From Candidatus Gastranaerophilales bacterium (GTDB lineage Bacteria; Cyanobacteriota; Vampirovibrionia; Gastranaerophilales; Gastranaerophilaceae): a stretch of 64,000 nt of DNA. The DNA lies in contig CALVBU010000005.1 of assembly GCA_944325875.1 (NCBI GenBank), positions 1-64,000 of the forward strand, given 5' to 3'. Below the pieces are notes generated by a model. That model ran no database searches and was not told where the DNA came from. It saw only the letters and a program-made list of their open reading frames with translations. Shown piece by piece: positions 46,122 to 55,428 of this stretch. Numbering within the stretch: the first letter of the stretch is position 1; each line of letters begins with the position of its first letter. A program made the position numbers and the translations under genes.

Positions 46122-46162
46122 TATAATATACTATTGACACATTATAATCTATCCATTATAAT
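46119..46162. promoter_or_regulatory. Perfect sigma-70 promoter overlapped by three CATTATAAT repeats
   Basis: TTGACA (46134-46139), 17 bp, TATAAT (46157-46162) reads toward the gene at 46194 and is a full consensus match. CATTATAAT occurs at 46119-46127, 46140-46148 and 46154-46162, two copies inside the promoter and one at the XRE start codon. This is a likely operator set for the adjacent XRE protein. Confidence 0.7.
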
Positions 46163-46193
46163 ATGCACAACAACTACTATTATAGGAATATAT

Positions 46194-46382
46194 ATGAACA
46201 AACCCATTATCAAAAAACTTGAGATACTTTACGCTATTAAAAATCTTCTTATTACTCTTAATCAAGCCCAAAAATACTGCTATGACAATAATTATGACAC
46301 TTATCACCTCCACACAATAATCGATTATTCAATTAACGACATTAATAACTTAATTAATGATTTCTCTAATCAGCAGAATTAA
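46194..46382 (+). CDS. Small helical protein, 62 residues, under a consensus promoter
   Basis: The ATG at 46194 follows TAGGA at spacing 7; an in-frame ATG at 46134 lies inside the -35 box and is rejected. The product (MNKPIIKKLEILYAIKNLLI, then TLNQAQKYCYDNNYDTYHLH) is two amphipathic helices with no recognised domain. The strong divergent promoter and XRE neighbour recall toxin-antitoxin or phage-repressor layouts, but no toxin motif is visible. Confidence 0.5.
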   Translation: MNKPIIKKLEILYAIKNLLITLNQAQKYCYDNNYDTYHLHTIIDYSINDINNLINDFSNQQN

Positions 46383-46652
46383 ATTATTCTGCAAAATGCT
46401 TGCTATGAGCTGATTTTAATAATTTTTTATATCTCGATTATTGTAAACAAATGTTAACCTTATGTAAATTTTATATACTCTTTACGCAATTTTTAAATAC
46501 AAAAATACTTTATATATGTACCAGAGATAAATAGGAAAATAAACTAGGATGTAAACATTTGTTACAAAAAACAGATAAAAATAGTTTAATCATTAAAGAT
46601 TAAACAAGAATATGACGATTAAGAGATTGTGAGTAAATAACGGAGAAAGAAA

Positions 46653-47108
46653 ATGCCAGGAATTGACAAATTTAACGGAAATTTAGGAAATGTAAACGGA
46701 TTTTTGTTCGGCAAAAAAGTCGAAAAAGATGAAACACAAAAAGCCGCTGCTAAAAAAGATGTACCTGTAGGTCAAACATCAAATACAGAACAAGTTGGAA
46801 ATAAAGATCTTAATTTGAATTTTGACCCAAAAGCAATATATTCTTCAATGGGATTGAATCTATCCAAAAATACATCAACTGAAGCTAATATGGAAAAATT
46901 CTTCCTTGAATCACCTGAAATATATGCATTGAAAGCTGAATTTAACATTCCTGCAGAAATTGAAGGACTTGATAAAGATTTCGAAGAATTTTTACCTTCA
47001 AAAGCACTTGCTTTTATCGCAAAAACAACTCCGCAACAAATGGATAGAATAGCTTTCAACACTATTAATAATAAAAATAACTTAGATAATATTGCAAAAT
47101 ATGCTTAA
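46653..47108 (+). CDS. Hypothetical protein, 151 residues
   Basis: CGGAGAAAG precedes the ATG. The N-terminal 70 residues are polar and glycine/asparagine-rich (MPGIDKFNGNLGNVNGFLFG) and probably disordered. The C-terminal half is helical with PSKALAFIAKTTPQQMDRIA. There is no signal peptide. The gene is monocistronic, with a 270-bp A/T-rich leader and its own terminator. Family not recognised; perhaps lineage-specific. Confidence 0.55.
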   Translation: MPGIDKFNGNLGNVNGFLFGKKVEKDETQKAAAKKDVPVGQTSNTEQVGNKDLNLNFDPKAIYSSMGLNLSKNTSTEANMEKFFLESPEIYALKAEFNIPAEIEGLDKDFEEFLPSKALAFIAKTTPQQMDRIAFNTINNKNNLDNIAKYA

Positions 47109-47147
47109 TATAAGCTTATAAATACACATTTACTCACACATTTTTGG

Positions 47148-47175
47148 TGGCTGACTTAAAACGTCAGCCATTTTT
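47148..47175 (+). terminator. Intrinsic terminator
   Basis: TGGCTGAC (47148-47155) and GTCAGCCA (47163-47170) form a perfect 8-bp stem with a 7-nt loop, followed by five Ts. It ends the gene at 46653. Confidence 0.92.
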
Positions 47176-47355
47176 GTATCTGCAGAAGTTTGTAAACAAA
47201 TATTGAAAAGGGGTTTAAAAAGTAAAAAAAAAGAGTTATACTACATATGTAGTAACGTGTAGAAAGGGTTTGTCTTTAACTTAAAATTAAGCAGTATTGC
47301 CATCTAAATGACGTATTGCGTTTTATGTTGTAGGAAAGTACAATACTTTAAGGAA

Positions 47356-47381
47356 TGTTAAATTTGCATGCAGATTTAACA
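47356..47381. promoter_or_regulatory. 26-bp near-perfect palindrome upstream of the GGDEF/HD-GYP gene
   Basis: TGTTAAAT, T, TGCATGCA, G, ATTTAACA is symmetric except for one base pair. It lies 50 bp before the TTG start at 47431, in a 322-bp gap that otherwise shows only the terminator and a repeated GTATTGC. Candidate operator or RNA hairpin. Confidence 0.5.
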
Positions 47382-47430
47382 ATTATGAATCTTTACAAGT
47401 TTTACAAAGGTAAGCAGGCAGGCAGGAATT

Positions 47431-49395
47431 TTGGAAAAAAATTTAAAAACAGAAAATAAAGAAAGCATAACCAAAAAACCTAGAAACGCTTCATTAGAAA
47501 GAGTTTCTAATCCTATTGCGCCTGAGAAATTACCTAAAGAGAGCAAACCTGCCACAAAACGTAAAACAAGCGTAAAGAAAACTGCAACTCCAGTTACTCC
47601 TGTTGTAAGTCAGCCAATTACAAGCAATGCAGGAATTGTCGCAAAGCTTAATAATTTTAATTTAAGCAAAAGTACAAATAAACTTTACGCGGGTTATATC
47701 AACAACCCTATTGCACAAAGCAAACCTGTTGATTATCCTGAATTGTTAATGAGTTTGAACAATGCATTAAATGGCAAAAGCACGCTTCATGAATTATACA
47801 TGACTATGCATGAAATTTTTACCGAAAAATTAAACTGTACATTTACTGCATTCGGACTTTTGCATGAAAAATCAAAATGTATAAATTTAAAATTAACAAA
47901 TAAAATGGGAAGCACATATTCATCTAAGATTTTCTTATCAGATGAGCAAAACCCTGTTGTAGAGTGCTTTAAAAGCTTATCTACCGTAATGTTAAAAGAT
48001 AATAAATTTTTAAATATCCCATATTTACAGCCATCATCAACAATAATACTTCCTTTAGTATCAATAAATAATAGCTTAGGAGTAATAATTCTTGGCAAAG
48101 ACAGTTTAGACTGTAATATGGGAATGTTATCATTCATCGCAAATTATATTGCAATGTATACACATAATATAGACTTGCTTGAAAAAACAAACAAATTTGC
48201 AAACACAGATACATTAACCTCTTTATACAACCACAGAGGTTTTCAGGAAGTTCTGGCAAACGAATTAAAAGTTGCAGAAGATACTAATACAGAACTTTCA
48301 ATAATCATGTTTGACATAAACAACATTTCCAAAATTAATAGAGAACTTGGTCATGCCAAAGGTGATGAAGTTATTAAACTTCTAGCAGAAAAAGTTAAAC
48401 AAAATATGCGTTCAAATGACAAAGCCGGCAGATATGGCGGTGATGAAATCGCTATTATATTGCCAAATACAGGTACATCTGACGCAAAATACTTAGCAGA
48501 ATATATAACCTATACACTGTCTTGCTGTTTTGTAGATGATGTAGGACCTGTTAAGGTATCTGTAGGTATATCTACATTCCCTGAATGTTCAAAAAATCAA
48601 GAAAAACTTTTGATTTTAGCAGAACAGGCAATGTATATCTCTCAAGCAAAAGGTTACAAAGAAGGTATGTCCGCAATCATCAGTTCATCAGACTTCAACT
48701 TCTGGGACGATGAGGCATTGAATTCATTTGCGGAAGTTATCGCAAAACGCCACGCACAACTTGGCATAAACTTTGAAGAAGAACTTGTTCATAAATTCAA
48801 TAATGAACAAATTATTTCTCAAAACCATTTGATGGAACTTGCAAACTCACTTGCAGGAGCAATTGATGCAAAAGATCCTTATACAAAAGGTCATTCAACC
48901 TCTGTATCAAGATATTCAGAGGCACTTGCTCGCGCGATTAACCTACCTGAAGATGAAGTACAAAGAATTACCTTAGGTGCATTGTTACATGACGTAGGAA
49001 AAATTGGTATTCCTGAAAACGTATTGAAAAAACCTGGCAAACTTGAAGATGATGAATGGGAAATTATGAAACAACACCCTGTAATAGGTGCAGAAAAAGT
49101 ATTAATGCCAAATGAAGCCTTAAGAGATTTAATCCCAATGGTTAAATATCACCACGAACATATTGATGGTTCAGGATATCCTGAAAAATTAAAAGGCGAA
49201 GAAATCCCTCTATCAGCAAGAATTGTAGCAGTAGCAGATGCATTCCACGCTTTAATAAGCGATAGACCTTACAGAAAAGGCCTAGGAACAGAAAAAGCTT
49301 GCGAAATCTTAAAAGATGGTGCAGGAAAATTCTGGGATAAAGATTTAGTAAGACATTTTATTGCCATAGCTCCGTCGCTATCTACGATTATATAG
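47431..49395 (+). CDS. GAF-like + GGDEF + HD-GYP cyclic-di-GMP enzyme
   Basis: 654 residues with a TTG start after AGGA. Residues 1-80 are basic and disordered. About 95-250 resemble a GAF sensor domain. The GGDEF domain has GRYGGDEIAIILP, an intact GGDE(I) active loop. The HD-GYP domain has HDVGKIGIPENVLKKPG and YHHEHIDGSGYPEKL, with metal ligands and the GYP motif complete. Such hybrids can make and degrade c-di-GMP; which activity dominates cannot be told. A 26-bp palindrome lies just upstream. Confidence 0.92.
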   Translation: MEKNLKTENKESITKKPRNASLERVSNPIAPEKLPKESKPATKRKTSVKKTATPVTPVVSQPITSNAGIVAKLNNFNLSKSTNKLYAGYINNPIAQSKPVDYPELLMSLNNALNGKSTLHELYMTMHEIFTEKLNCTFTAFGLLHEKSKCINLKLTNKMGSTYSSKIFLSDEQNPVVECFKSLSTVMLKDNKFLNIPYLQPSSTIILPLVSINNSLGVIILGKDSLDCNMGMLSFIANYIAMYTHNIDLLEKTNKFANTDTLTSLYNHRGFQEVLANELKVAEDTNTELSIIMFDINNISKINRELGHAKGDEVIKLLAEKVKQNMRSNDKAGRYGGDEIAIILPNTGTSDAKYLAEYITYTLSCCFVDDVGPVKVSVGISTFPECSKNQEKLLILAEQAMYISQAKGYKEGMSAIISSSDFNFWDDEALNSFAEVIAKRHAQLGINFEEELVHKFNNEQIISQNHLMELANSLAGAIDAKDPYTKGHSTSVSRYSEALARAINLPEDEVQRITLGALLHDVGKIGIPENVLKKPGKLEDDEWEIMKQHPVIGAEKVLMPNEALRDLIPMVKYHHEHIDGSGYPEKLKGEEIPLSARIVAVADAFHALISDRPYRKGLGTEKACEILKDGAGKFWDKDLVRHFIAIAPSLSTII

Positions 49396-49499
49396 CGTTT
49401 TCGGGCTTAACCTATTGCATAAAATTGATATATAGTGTATAATACACGAATGGAGGATTTTTTGAACCCTCCGGATATTACTAAACCAGGAGAACACAA

Positions 49500-49781
49500 A
49501 TGTACCAAGATGAAAAACTGATTTGTGAAGATTGCGGAGCAGAATTTATCTTCACAGTGGGTGAACAAGAATTTTATGCAGAAAAAGGTCTCGTAAACAA
49601 ACCAAAAAGATGCCCTGAATGCAGAAAGCAACGCAGACAAAGAAACAGAAGACAAAGAAAAATGTATGATGCTGTATGTTCAAAATGCGGAGCTCAAACT
49701 CAGGTTCCATTCAAACCTATTCCGGGTAAAGAAGTTTATTGTAAAGAATGTTTTACTAAAACAGCAGAAGCTGCTGAATAG
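49500..49781 (+). CDS. Small double zinc-ribbon protein
   Basis: 93 residues. Four Cys pairs are visible: CEDCGAEF, CPECRKQRRQRNRRQRK, CSKCGAQ and CKECFTK. They form two zinc ribbons separated by a strongly basic stretch. The pattern is common in Cyanobacteria-related genomes and is presumed to bind nucleic acid. AGGAG lies before the ATG, and the gene has its own terminator. Exact role unknown. Confidence 0.75.
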   Translation: MYQDEKLICEDCGAEFIFTVGEQEFYAEKGLVNKPKRCPECRKQRRQRNRRQRKMYDAVCSKCGAQTQVPFKPIPGKEVYCKECFTKTAEAAE

Positions 49782-49805
49782 TTTTAAATATAGATTAATA
49801 AACAC

Positions 49806-49836
49806 AAAAAGCCATCTCTCAAAAGGTGGCTTTTTT
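49806..49836 (+). terminator. Intrinsic terminator
   Basis: AAAAAGCCA (49806-49814) pairs with TGGCTTTTT (49827-49835), with a 12-nt loop. It has T runs on both strands and directly follows the zinc-ribbon gene. Confidence 0.9.
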
Positions 49837-49919
49837 GTTATAGTTTCTTTATAAATAATTGAAAAATCAAAATATGTTTTATAAAATAAAGTGTAATTTT
49901 ATAAACTTGAAGGGATATT

Positions 49920-50633
49920 ATGACTGCAGCTCAAAAACGAATTTTAATAGTAGATGACGATGATGAAATAAGAGAGTTATTGGAATTTGACGTATCTCAA
50001 AGCGGTTATTTTGTAGATACTGCAAAAGACGGGCTTGAGGGGCTAAATAAAGCTTTGAACAATTCTTATGACTTAATTTTACTTGACGTTATGATGCCTA
50101 AGATGAACGGTTTTGATGTTGCTAAAAATATTCGTCAAGCAAAACTTGCTATACCTATTTTAATGCTCACCGCAAAAGGAACTATTGATGATAAAACAGA
50201 AGGTTTTGACTGCGGTGCAGATGATTATTTGGTAAAACCTTTCGATATTCAAGAAGTTCTTTTAAGAATAAAAGTTCTTTTAAGACGTAATCAAGTTGAA
50301 GATACAAATTCACTTTCTGATGAAATCTTGAATGTTGGAGATATTCAAATTTTTCCTGAGACTTTAGAATGTATAATAATTAATAAAAAAATCAAACTTA
50401 CACCTACAGAATTTGAAATTCTTTATAGTTTAATGCAGCATTTTAACCAGCCAGTAACCCTTGCAACACTTTTGGATGAAGTATGGGGATATGACAGTAA
50501 TGAAGATGTTCGTATGCTAAGAGTTCATGTTGGCGGGTTGAGAAACAAAATTGAGACCGACTCAAAAAACCCTAAATATCTCCACACTGTTACTAATGTT
50601 GGTTATAAGCTGACTCCTTTTGCAGGTGAATAA
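49920..50633 (+). CDS. OmpR/PhoB-type response regulator
   Basis: 237 residues. The receiver domain has the acidic pair in ILIVDDDDE, the phospho-acceptor Asp in LILLDVMMPKMNG and the switch Lys in DYLVKPFD. The C-terminal winged helix (EILNVGDIQIFPETLECIII, VTLATLLDEVWGYDSNEDVR) binds DNA. It is followed after 1 bp by a histidine kinase, a standard two-component pair. The signal is unknown. Confidence 0.94.
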   Translation: MTAAQKRILIVDDDDEIRELLEFDVSQSGYFVDTAKDGLEGLNKALNNSYDLILLDVMMPKMNGFDVAKNIRQAKLAIPILMLTAKGTIDDKTEGFDCGADDYLVKPFDIQEVLLRIKVLLRRNQVEDTNSLSDEILNVGDIQIFPETLECIIINKKIKLTPTEFEILYSLMQHFNQPVTLATLLDEVWGYDSNEDVRMLRVHVGGLRNKIETDSKNPKYLHTVTNVGYKLTPFAGE

Positions 50634-50634
50634 T

Positions 50635-52323
50635 ATGTTTTTGAAACTCAAAAGACTTAAAATCGTTGAACAAATCGGAATTGTATTTTTCTTTGCAGTT
50701 CTGATACCTATGTGCGTAAGCGGTTTTATTATTAATAATATTAACCAGCAATCAATGAGATACCAACTTAGAGAATCCGCAGTTTTGATTGCTAACATGG
50801 TATCCGATGAAATAGATTTCTTTTCCAACACTATTAATAATAACTTGGAACAAATCGCTTTCTCTTTAAATTTTATACCGGATAAAGCTCAAAAAATTAA
50901 ATATTTGAATAATGTTGCATCAAATTTTGATAACTGCGAAAAAATTGAAATCGTAAATTCAAAAGAAGAACTCGAAAAAATTCACACAAATAACAGCGAT
51001 GAAAATAAAGCCACAGTATCAATACCTTTGGACAAAACCAGTTTTCTTGTTGCAACGTATAGTATACAAGCATTGAAAGATGAATTATTTCAATCCCTAA
51101 AAGATGATGACAGACAAATTTATGTCATGACTAATGAAGGGAAATTGATTGCGTCGCATAATTATACCGAAAGCGTTTTTGACAAAACTCTTTCTCTATT
51201 ACCTCAAAAGCTTAAATTAAATACCCCTGTTATATTTGGAGACGTCAAAAACCAACCATTAGTTTATGTTCATAAAGATGACCCGCCAATTACTATAATA
51301 GTTAACACTACTGAAAAAATTACACGCAAAGCAATTAACAATAACAGTGCAAAAATAATTCTTTCAGTAATCCTTGCAACTTTGGTAATTATATTTATAA
51401 CAGCACTTTATACTTACCACTTGTATATAAACATAAGACAATTATTCAAAGGAATAATCGCAATTTCAAAAGGTAACTACGAACGTCAAATAAGACTTTT
51501 AACAACAGCATTCACACCACATGAAATCGTATTCCTTGCTTTTGAATTCAACCGTATGGCAGGCGAAATCCATAAATCATATATTCAACTAAAACAAAAT
51601 AACGTTGAACTGAAACAGCTAAATGAATTTCGCTCAAACCTTATAGATACGGTAAGCCATGAATTGAGAACCCCTCTCACAAGTATTCAAGGCTATACTT
51701 CAAGACTTTTAAGACAAGATATCAAAATTGATGAAGAAACAAAACAAAAATCTTTAAGAATAATAAAAGAACAATCTGAAAGATTAAAACGACTTATTGA
51801 AGATTTGCTTACCATACCTGATATTGAGGGAATGCGTTTGCGTACAAATATTGAAAGCGTTTGGATTCCTGAAGTTTTAGAAACAGCCCAAATGCTTGTA
51901 AAAAATAAAGATAATAAAGAAATCATAATTAATGTACCGGAAGATTTTCCAAACGTTTCCGGTGACAAAAACAGACTAGAGCAAGTATTTGTAAACTTAA
52001 TCGAAAACGCAATAAAATACGCATATCCTGATTCCAAAATTACAGTTGAAGGAATTATAGAAAATAATATTGCAAAACTTTTTGTTAAAAATGATTGTGA
52101 TGTAATTCCTCCTAAAAAACTTAACACCCTTTTCGAAAAATTTATAAGACTAGATGATAATACAACACGCACAACCAGAGGAACTGGTTTGGGATTATTT
52201 ATCGTAAAAGGACTTGTCGAAGCTATGCAAGGGGAAATAAAATTATCCTCTGATGAAACATGCGGATTCTGTGTCGAAGTTGATTTGAAACTCGCATCTA
52301 ATGAGGCAGATGAAGTTTTATGA
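50635..52323 (+). CDS. Membrane sensor histidine kinase
   Basis: 562 residues from the ATG at 50635, preceded by AGGTGA inside the response-regulator end. Membrane helices near 18-38 and 235-258 enclose an extracytoplasmic sensor of about 200 residues. Then come a HAMP-like linker, HisKA with DTVSHELRTPLTSIQGY, and HATPase with NLIENAIKYA (N box) and GTGLGLFIVKGL (G2 box). It pairs with the preceding regulator. The ligand of the outer domain is not evident. Confidence 0.93.
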   Translation: MFLKLKRLKIVEQIGIVFFFAVLIPMCVSGFIINNINQQSMRYQLRESAVLIANMVSDEIDFFSNTINNNLEQIAFSLNFIPDKAQKIKYLNNVASNFDNCEKIEIVNSKEELEKIHTNNSDENKATVSIPLDKTSFLVATYSIQALKDELFQSLKDDDRQIYVMTNEGKLIASHNYTESVFDKTLSLLPQKLKLNTPVIFGDVKNQPLVYVHKDDPPITIIVNTTEKITRKAINNNSAKIILSVILATLVIIFITALYTYHLYINIRQLFKGIIAISKGNYERQIRLLTTAFTPHEIVFLAFEFNRMAGEIHKSYIQLKQNNVELKQLNEFRSNLIDTVSHELRTPLTSIQGYTSRLLRQDIKIDEETKQKSLRIIKEQSERLKRLIEDLLTIPDIEGMRLRTNIESVWIPEVLETAQMLVKNKDNKEIIINVPEDFPNVSGDKNRLEQVFVNLIENAIKYAYPDSKITVEGIIENNIAKLFVKNDCDVIPPKKLNTLFEKFIRLDDNTTRTTRGTGLGLFIVKGLVEAMQGEIKLSSDETCGFCVEVDLKLASNEADEVL

Positions 52324-52742
52324 TGAATCTTGCAATTGTTGAAGCTGAAAAAGCTAAAGGTGAAATTGCAGTTGGTGCAGTCATTGTCAAAAACGGTGAA
52401 GTAATATCATCAGCTTATAACCAAAAAGAAAAACTTAATGATGTAACGGCTCATGCTGAAATTTTAGCTATAAGAGAAGCTGAAAAAAAACTTGATCGCT
52501 GGCGTCTTGAGGATTGTGAGATGTATGTCACCTTAGAGCCTTGTCCTATGTGTGCTTGGGCAATAGTTCAATCACGGCTAAAGTCAGTTTATTTTGGTTC
52601 CTATGATACAAATTACGGTGCATTAGGCTCAGTGATTGATGTAAGAAAACTCGCAAATTCCCCTTTAAAAGTCTATGGTGGCATTATGGAAAAAGAATGC
52701 GACTTAATTTTAAAAAAATGTTTTGAAAATTTAAGAAAATAA
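52320..52742 (+). CDS. tadA: tRNA-specific adenosine deaminase
   Basis: 140 residues, slightly short at the N-terminus. Its ATG overlaps the histidine kinase stop. The deaminase motifs HAEILA (zinc His and catalytic Glu) and EPCPMCAWAIVQSR (zinc Cys pair) are intact. VYFGSYDTNYGALGS is also typical of TadA. It converts A34 of tRNA-Arg(ACG) to inosine. Linkage to the two-component genes is positional. Confidence 0.92.
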   Translation: MMNLAIVEAEKAKGEIAVGAVIVKNGEVISSAYNQKEKLNDVTAHAEILAIREAEKKLDRWRLEDCEMYVTLEPCPMCAWAIVQSRLKSVYFGSYDTNYGALGSVIDVRKLANSPLKVYGGIMEKECDLILKKCFENLRK

Positions 52743-52790
52743 TATATAATATTATCAACCCCTAGAGTGATTTGAGGAGAGAAATTTGTT

Positions 52791-53705
52791 GTGAAAAGAC
52801 AAGTAACAGGCATTATTAATGGTGCAATAGCAGCTGCAAGTTATGGAACAAATCCACTATTCGGACTTCCGCTATATTCAGGCGGTATTGGAGTAAATTC
52901 AGTCCTATTTTACAGATACGCAATAGCTGTTGGCATTTATTACTTATGGCTCAAGTTTCATAAAAAAGTTTCATTAAAACTAACCATGGCTGAATTCTGG
53001 CCATTATTATTTTTAGGATTATTCTTTTCACTATCATCTTTAACTCTTTTTATGGCTTTTAAATATATTGAAGCTGGAATTGCCTGCACTATATTATTTA
53101 TCTATCCGGTGCTAGTCGCAATTTTGATGTGGCTGTTCTTTAAAGAAAAAATGACTAAAACAGTTATTTCATCAATAATTTTGACTTCTATAGGTATTGT
53201 TTTGTTATATAAAGGCAAACCTAATATGGATTTAAATCTTCAAGGAGTCGGATTAGTTTTACTTTCAGCAATTTTATATGCACTTTATATTATCGGAGTA
53301 AAAAATATCAAAACCGTTAAACATATAAAAAGCGATAAATTAAGTTTTTATGTTATGCTTTTTGGCTTATTAGTTTATATCTTTAACTTGAAATTCTGCA
53401 CTGAATTACAGATTATAGATAAGCCTTGGTTATGGCTTTGTGCAATTGCACTAGCATTATTTCCTACAATTATTTCACTTGAAACAATTACAATTTCAAT
53501 AAAACTTATCGGGTCTACAAAAACCGCAATACTTGGCGCTTTAGAACCATTAACCGCAATCTTTTTCGGTGTATTGTTCTTCCATGAACATTTAACACTA
53601 AGAATTATTACAGGCGTCATTCTTATACTCACAGGCGTAATATTAATTGTTACAAGAAAAAATCATCCAAAATCAGAAATAATTACAAATACAGCCACAA
53701 AATAA
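52791..53705 (+). CDS. EamA/DMT-family transporter
   Basis: 304 residues with ten predicted membrane helices in two EamA repeats. The first repeat ends LFIYPVLVAILMWLFFKEK and the second GALEPLTAIFFGVLFFHEHL, the characteristic repeat ends. A GTG start is chosen from GAGGAGAG upstream. These carriers export amino acids, nucleosides or other metabolites; the substrate is unknown. Its 3' end overlaps the convergent bioY by 23 bp. Confidence 0.9.
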   Translation: MKRQVTGIINGAIAAASYGTNPLFGLPLYSGGIGVNSVLFYRYAIAVGIYYLWLKFHKKVSLKLTMAEFWPLLFLGLFFSLSSLTLFMAFKYIEAGIACTILFIYPVLVAILMWLFFKEKMTKTVISSIILTSIGIVLLYKGKPNMDLNLQGVGLVLLSAILYALYIIGVKNIKTVKHIKSDKLSFYVMLFGLLVYIFNLKFCTELQIIDKPWLWLCAIALALFPTIISLETITISIKLIGSTKTAILGALEPLTAIFFGVLFFHEHLTLRIITGVILILTGVILIVTRKNHPKSEIITNTATK

Positions 53706-54375
53706 TTCTTAAATATTTCGCAACTAATACAAGAATATAGCTGAAAATAAAATCATAAATTATTTTTAGCCCGCTTTGTGCAACAATCCAATCTCCTACA
53801 AATCCCCAACCTGTATGTCTTAATGAAGCAAGGCACATCATATACATAATTCCAAGAAAATGAATAGTTAACACACCAACAAAGACAGCTTTTGCAGTAT
53901 TTTTATAAGAATAACCTTTTTTAAGTATCATGCCTGTAAGAAACGCAGCAGGAACATAGGCTAAAATATAACCAAATCCGTATTCAAAGATATATCTCCA
54001 ACCACCGCCTAAAGCAAATACAGGGAGGAAGAATAATCCTGTAATGATATAAAGCAAAATACTTGTAATGCTTAATCGTCTTCCTAAAAGTCCCACAATA
54101 AACATAACTGCAGGAATTTGCGGTATAAACTTATAAGTAAAAATAAAATCTTTTATTTGAGTCGGCTCTCCAGAAAATAATTTAGATGGGATAATAAAAT
54201 GAGTTATATCCAACTGCAAAAAGGTCGAAATTACAAGTAAAAAAGAACAAAAAATTAATAAAACAAGGCTTCCTACACCTAATCTTATTCCTCTGCGCTT
54301 TTTGGGTTTAACCGTTTTTACTCGGAGCTTTTTTTTCGGTTGTTCTTGCTGTTCTTCTTGTTCTTCCTGTGTCAT
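53683..54375 (-). CDS. bioY: BioY-type biotin transporter (ECF S component)
   Basis: 230 residues. The first 30 residues are charged (MTQEEQEEQQEQPKKKLRVK), an unusual cytoplasmic extension. Six membrane helices follow. The BioY signature is in LFFLPVFALGGGWRYIFEYG, then FGYILAYVPAAFLTG. BioY binds biotin, alone or with an energy-coupling EcfAT module not seen here. The start codon overlaps the preceding rimI stop by 4 bp. Confidence 0.82.
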   Translation of the reverse strand: MTQEEQEEQQEQPKKKLRVKTVKPKKRRGIRLGVGSLVLLIFCSFLLVISTFLQLDITHFIIPSKLFSGEPTQIKDFIFTYKFIPQIPAVMFIVGLLGRRLSITSILLYIITGLFFLPVFALGGGWRYIFEYGFGYILAYVPAAFLTGMILKKGYSYKNTAKAVFVGVLTIHFLGIMYMMCLASLRHTGWGFVGDWIVAQSGLKIIYDFIFSYILVLVAKYLRIILWLYL

Positions 54376-54902
54376 ATTATATTTACAACCCTTTTCAAAT
54401 CTTCAAGATTTTTGTCATATATTAATTTAAATTTATCGTAAAACATGTTTTCTGTCCACATTATTAAGGCATCTTCATTATTATTTTGGTAATACCCTTT
54501 TCTTGTGCCAAGCGATTTGAAACCATATTTTTCATAAAGATTAATTGCAGGAGTATTGCTTACACGGACTTCCAGAGTAATATACTTTATTCCATTATTT
54601 CTGCAATCATTGATAATCGTTGTAAGTAGAGCCTCTCCGACTTTTTTTCTCCTATAATCAGGAGAAACCGCAATATTTGTAATATGGGCTTCCTCAAGAA
54701 TTTGCCAAGTACCTGCATATCCCATAAGATTCCCATTGCAATCAAATGCACAATAATATCGCGCAAGCTCATTGGACAATTCATTAAAAAATGATTCCTT
54801 TGACCAATGATGCTCACCATAAGATGCAGCTTCAATGGAAATTACATTATCCAAATCCATCTGTGTCATAGGTTTTATTTTAATCGTAAACAGCTCTGCC
54901 AT
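54372..54902 (-). CDS. rimI: GNAT N-acetyltransferase, RimI-like
   Basis: 176 residues. The GNAT acetyl-CoA site reads ITNIAVSPDYRRKKVGEALL (V-x5-RxxGxG/A). RimI-like features are EAASYGEHHWSKESFFNELS near the N-terminus and LEVRVSNTPAINLYEKYGF near the C-terminus. RimI acetylates the N-terminus of ribosomal protein S18. The C-terminal 20 residues extend beyond the usual end. Co-translated with bioY. Confidence 0.85.
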   Translation of the reverse strand: MAELFTIKIKPMTQMDLDNVISIEAASYGEHHWSKESFFNELSNELARYYCAFDCNGNLMGYAGTWQILEEAHITNIAVSPDYRRKKVGEALLTTIINDCRNNGIKYITLEVRVSNTPAINLYEKYGFKSLGTRKGYYQNNNEDALIMWTENMFYDKFKLIYDKNLEDLKRVVNII

Positions 54903-54939
54903 AAAGCTATCTTACCACGATTAAAATTTCAATGCAAAA

Positions 54940-55374
54940 TTATTCAAGCCCTTTTTGTTCAAAATTATCAGAACATTCCATAAGAAATCTTTTAAAATTC
55001 TCGTCAAAATCTTTATTATTTAAATACCCTAAGATTTCATCACGATTTCCTTCTGCCAATTGTTTTTCGATAACATACTGACCAGATTTTGTAGATACAG
55101 AAGCCTCGAGAACTCTTTCTTTGCTATTATTTAAATTCGATGTAGGTTTTATATGCAAAGAAACTCTACCGATTTCAATTACAGGTTTATGATTTTGAAT
55201 GCTCTCTTGAATAGGTCGAAAAGAACCGATTTCTGTCATTTCGATTTCAGCTCGAGCTTTCACTTTTTTTAGTAAAATTTCGATTTCATTCTTTGGTAAA
55301 ACTTTTTCTAATTTTTCTATAGAAAGCTGATTTATTTTTCTATTCAATTGACTATTTCCTTCAAAATTTATCAT
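54940..55374 (-). CDS. Small hypothetical protein downstream of the RelA/SpoT-HEXXH giant
   Basis: 144 residues. It starts 54 bp after the stop of the 1738-residue protein on the same strand. The N-terminal half is helical and charged (SIEKLEKVLPKNEIEILLKK). The middle has a strand pair (KPVIEIGRVSLHIKPTSN), and the end is acidic and helical. No family recognised. Position suggests a chaperone, antitoxin or immunity partner of the large protein; this is inference only. Confidence 0.55.
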   Translation of the reverse strand: MINFEGNSQLNRKINQLSIEKLEKVLPKNEIEILLKKVKARAEIEMTEIGSFRPIQESIQNHKPVIEIGRVSLHIKPTSNLNNSKERVLEASVSTKSGQYVIEKQLAEGNRDEILGYLNNKDFDENFKRFLMECSDNFEQKGLE

Positions 55375-55428
55375 AAACTTATTTTACCTCTTTTTTTTAT
55401 AATTAACAACCACAAAAAACTATTTTTG

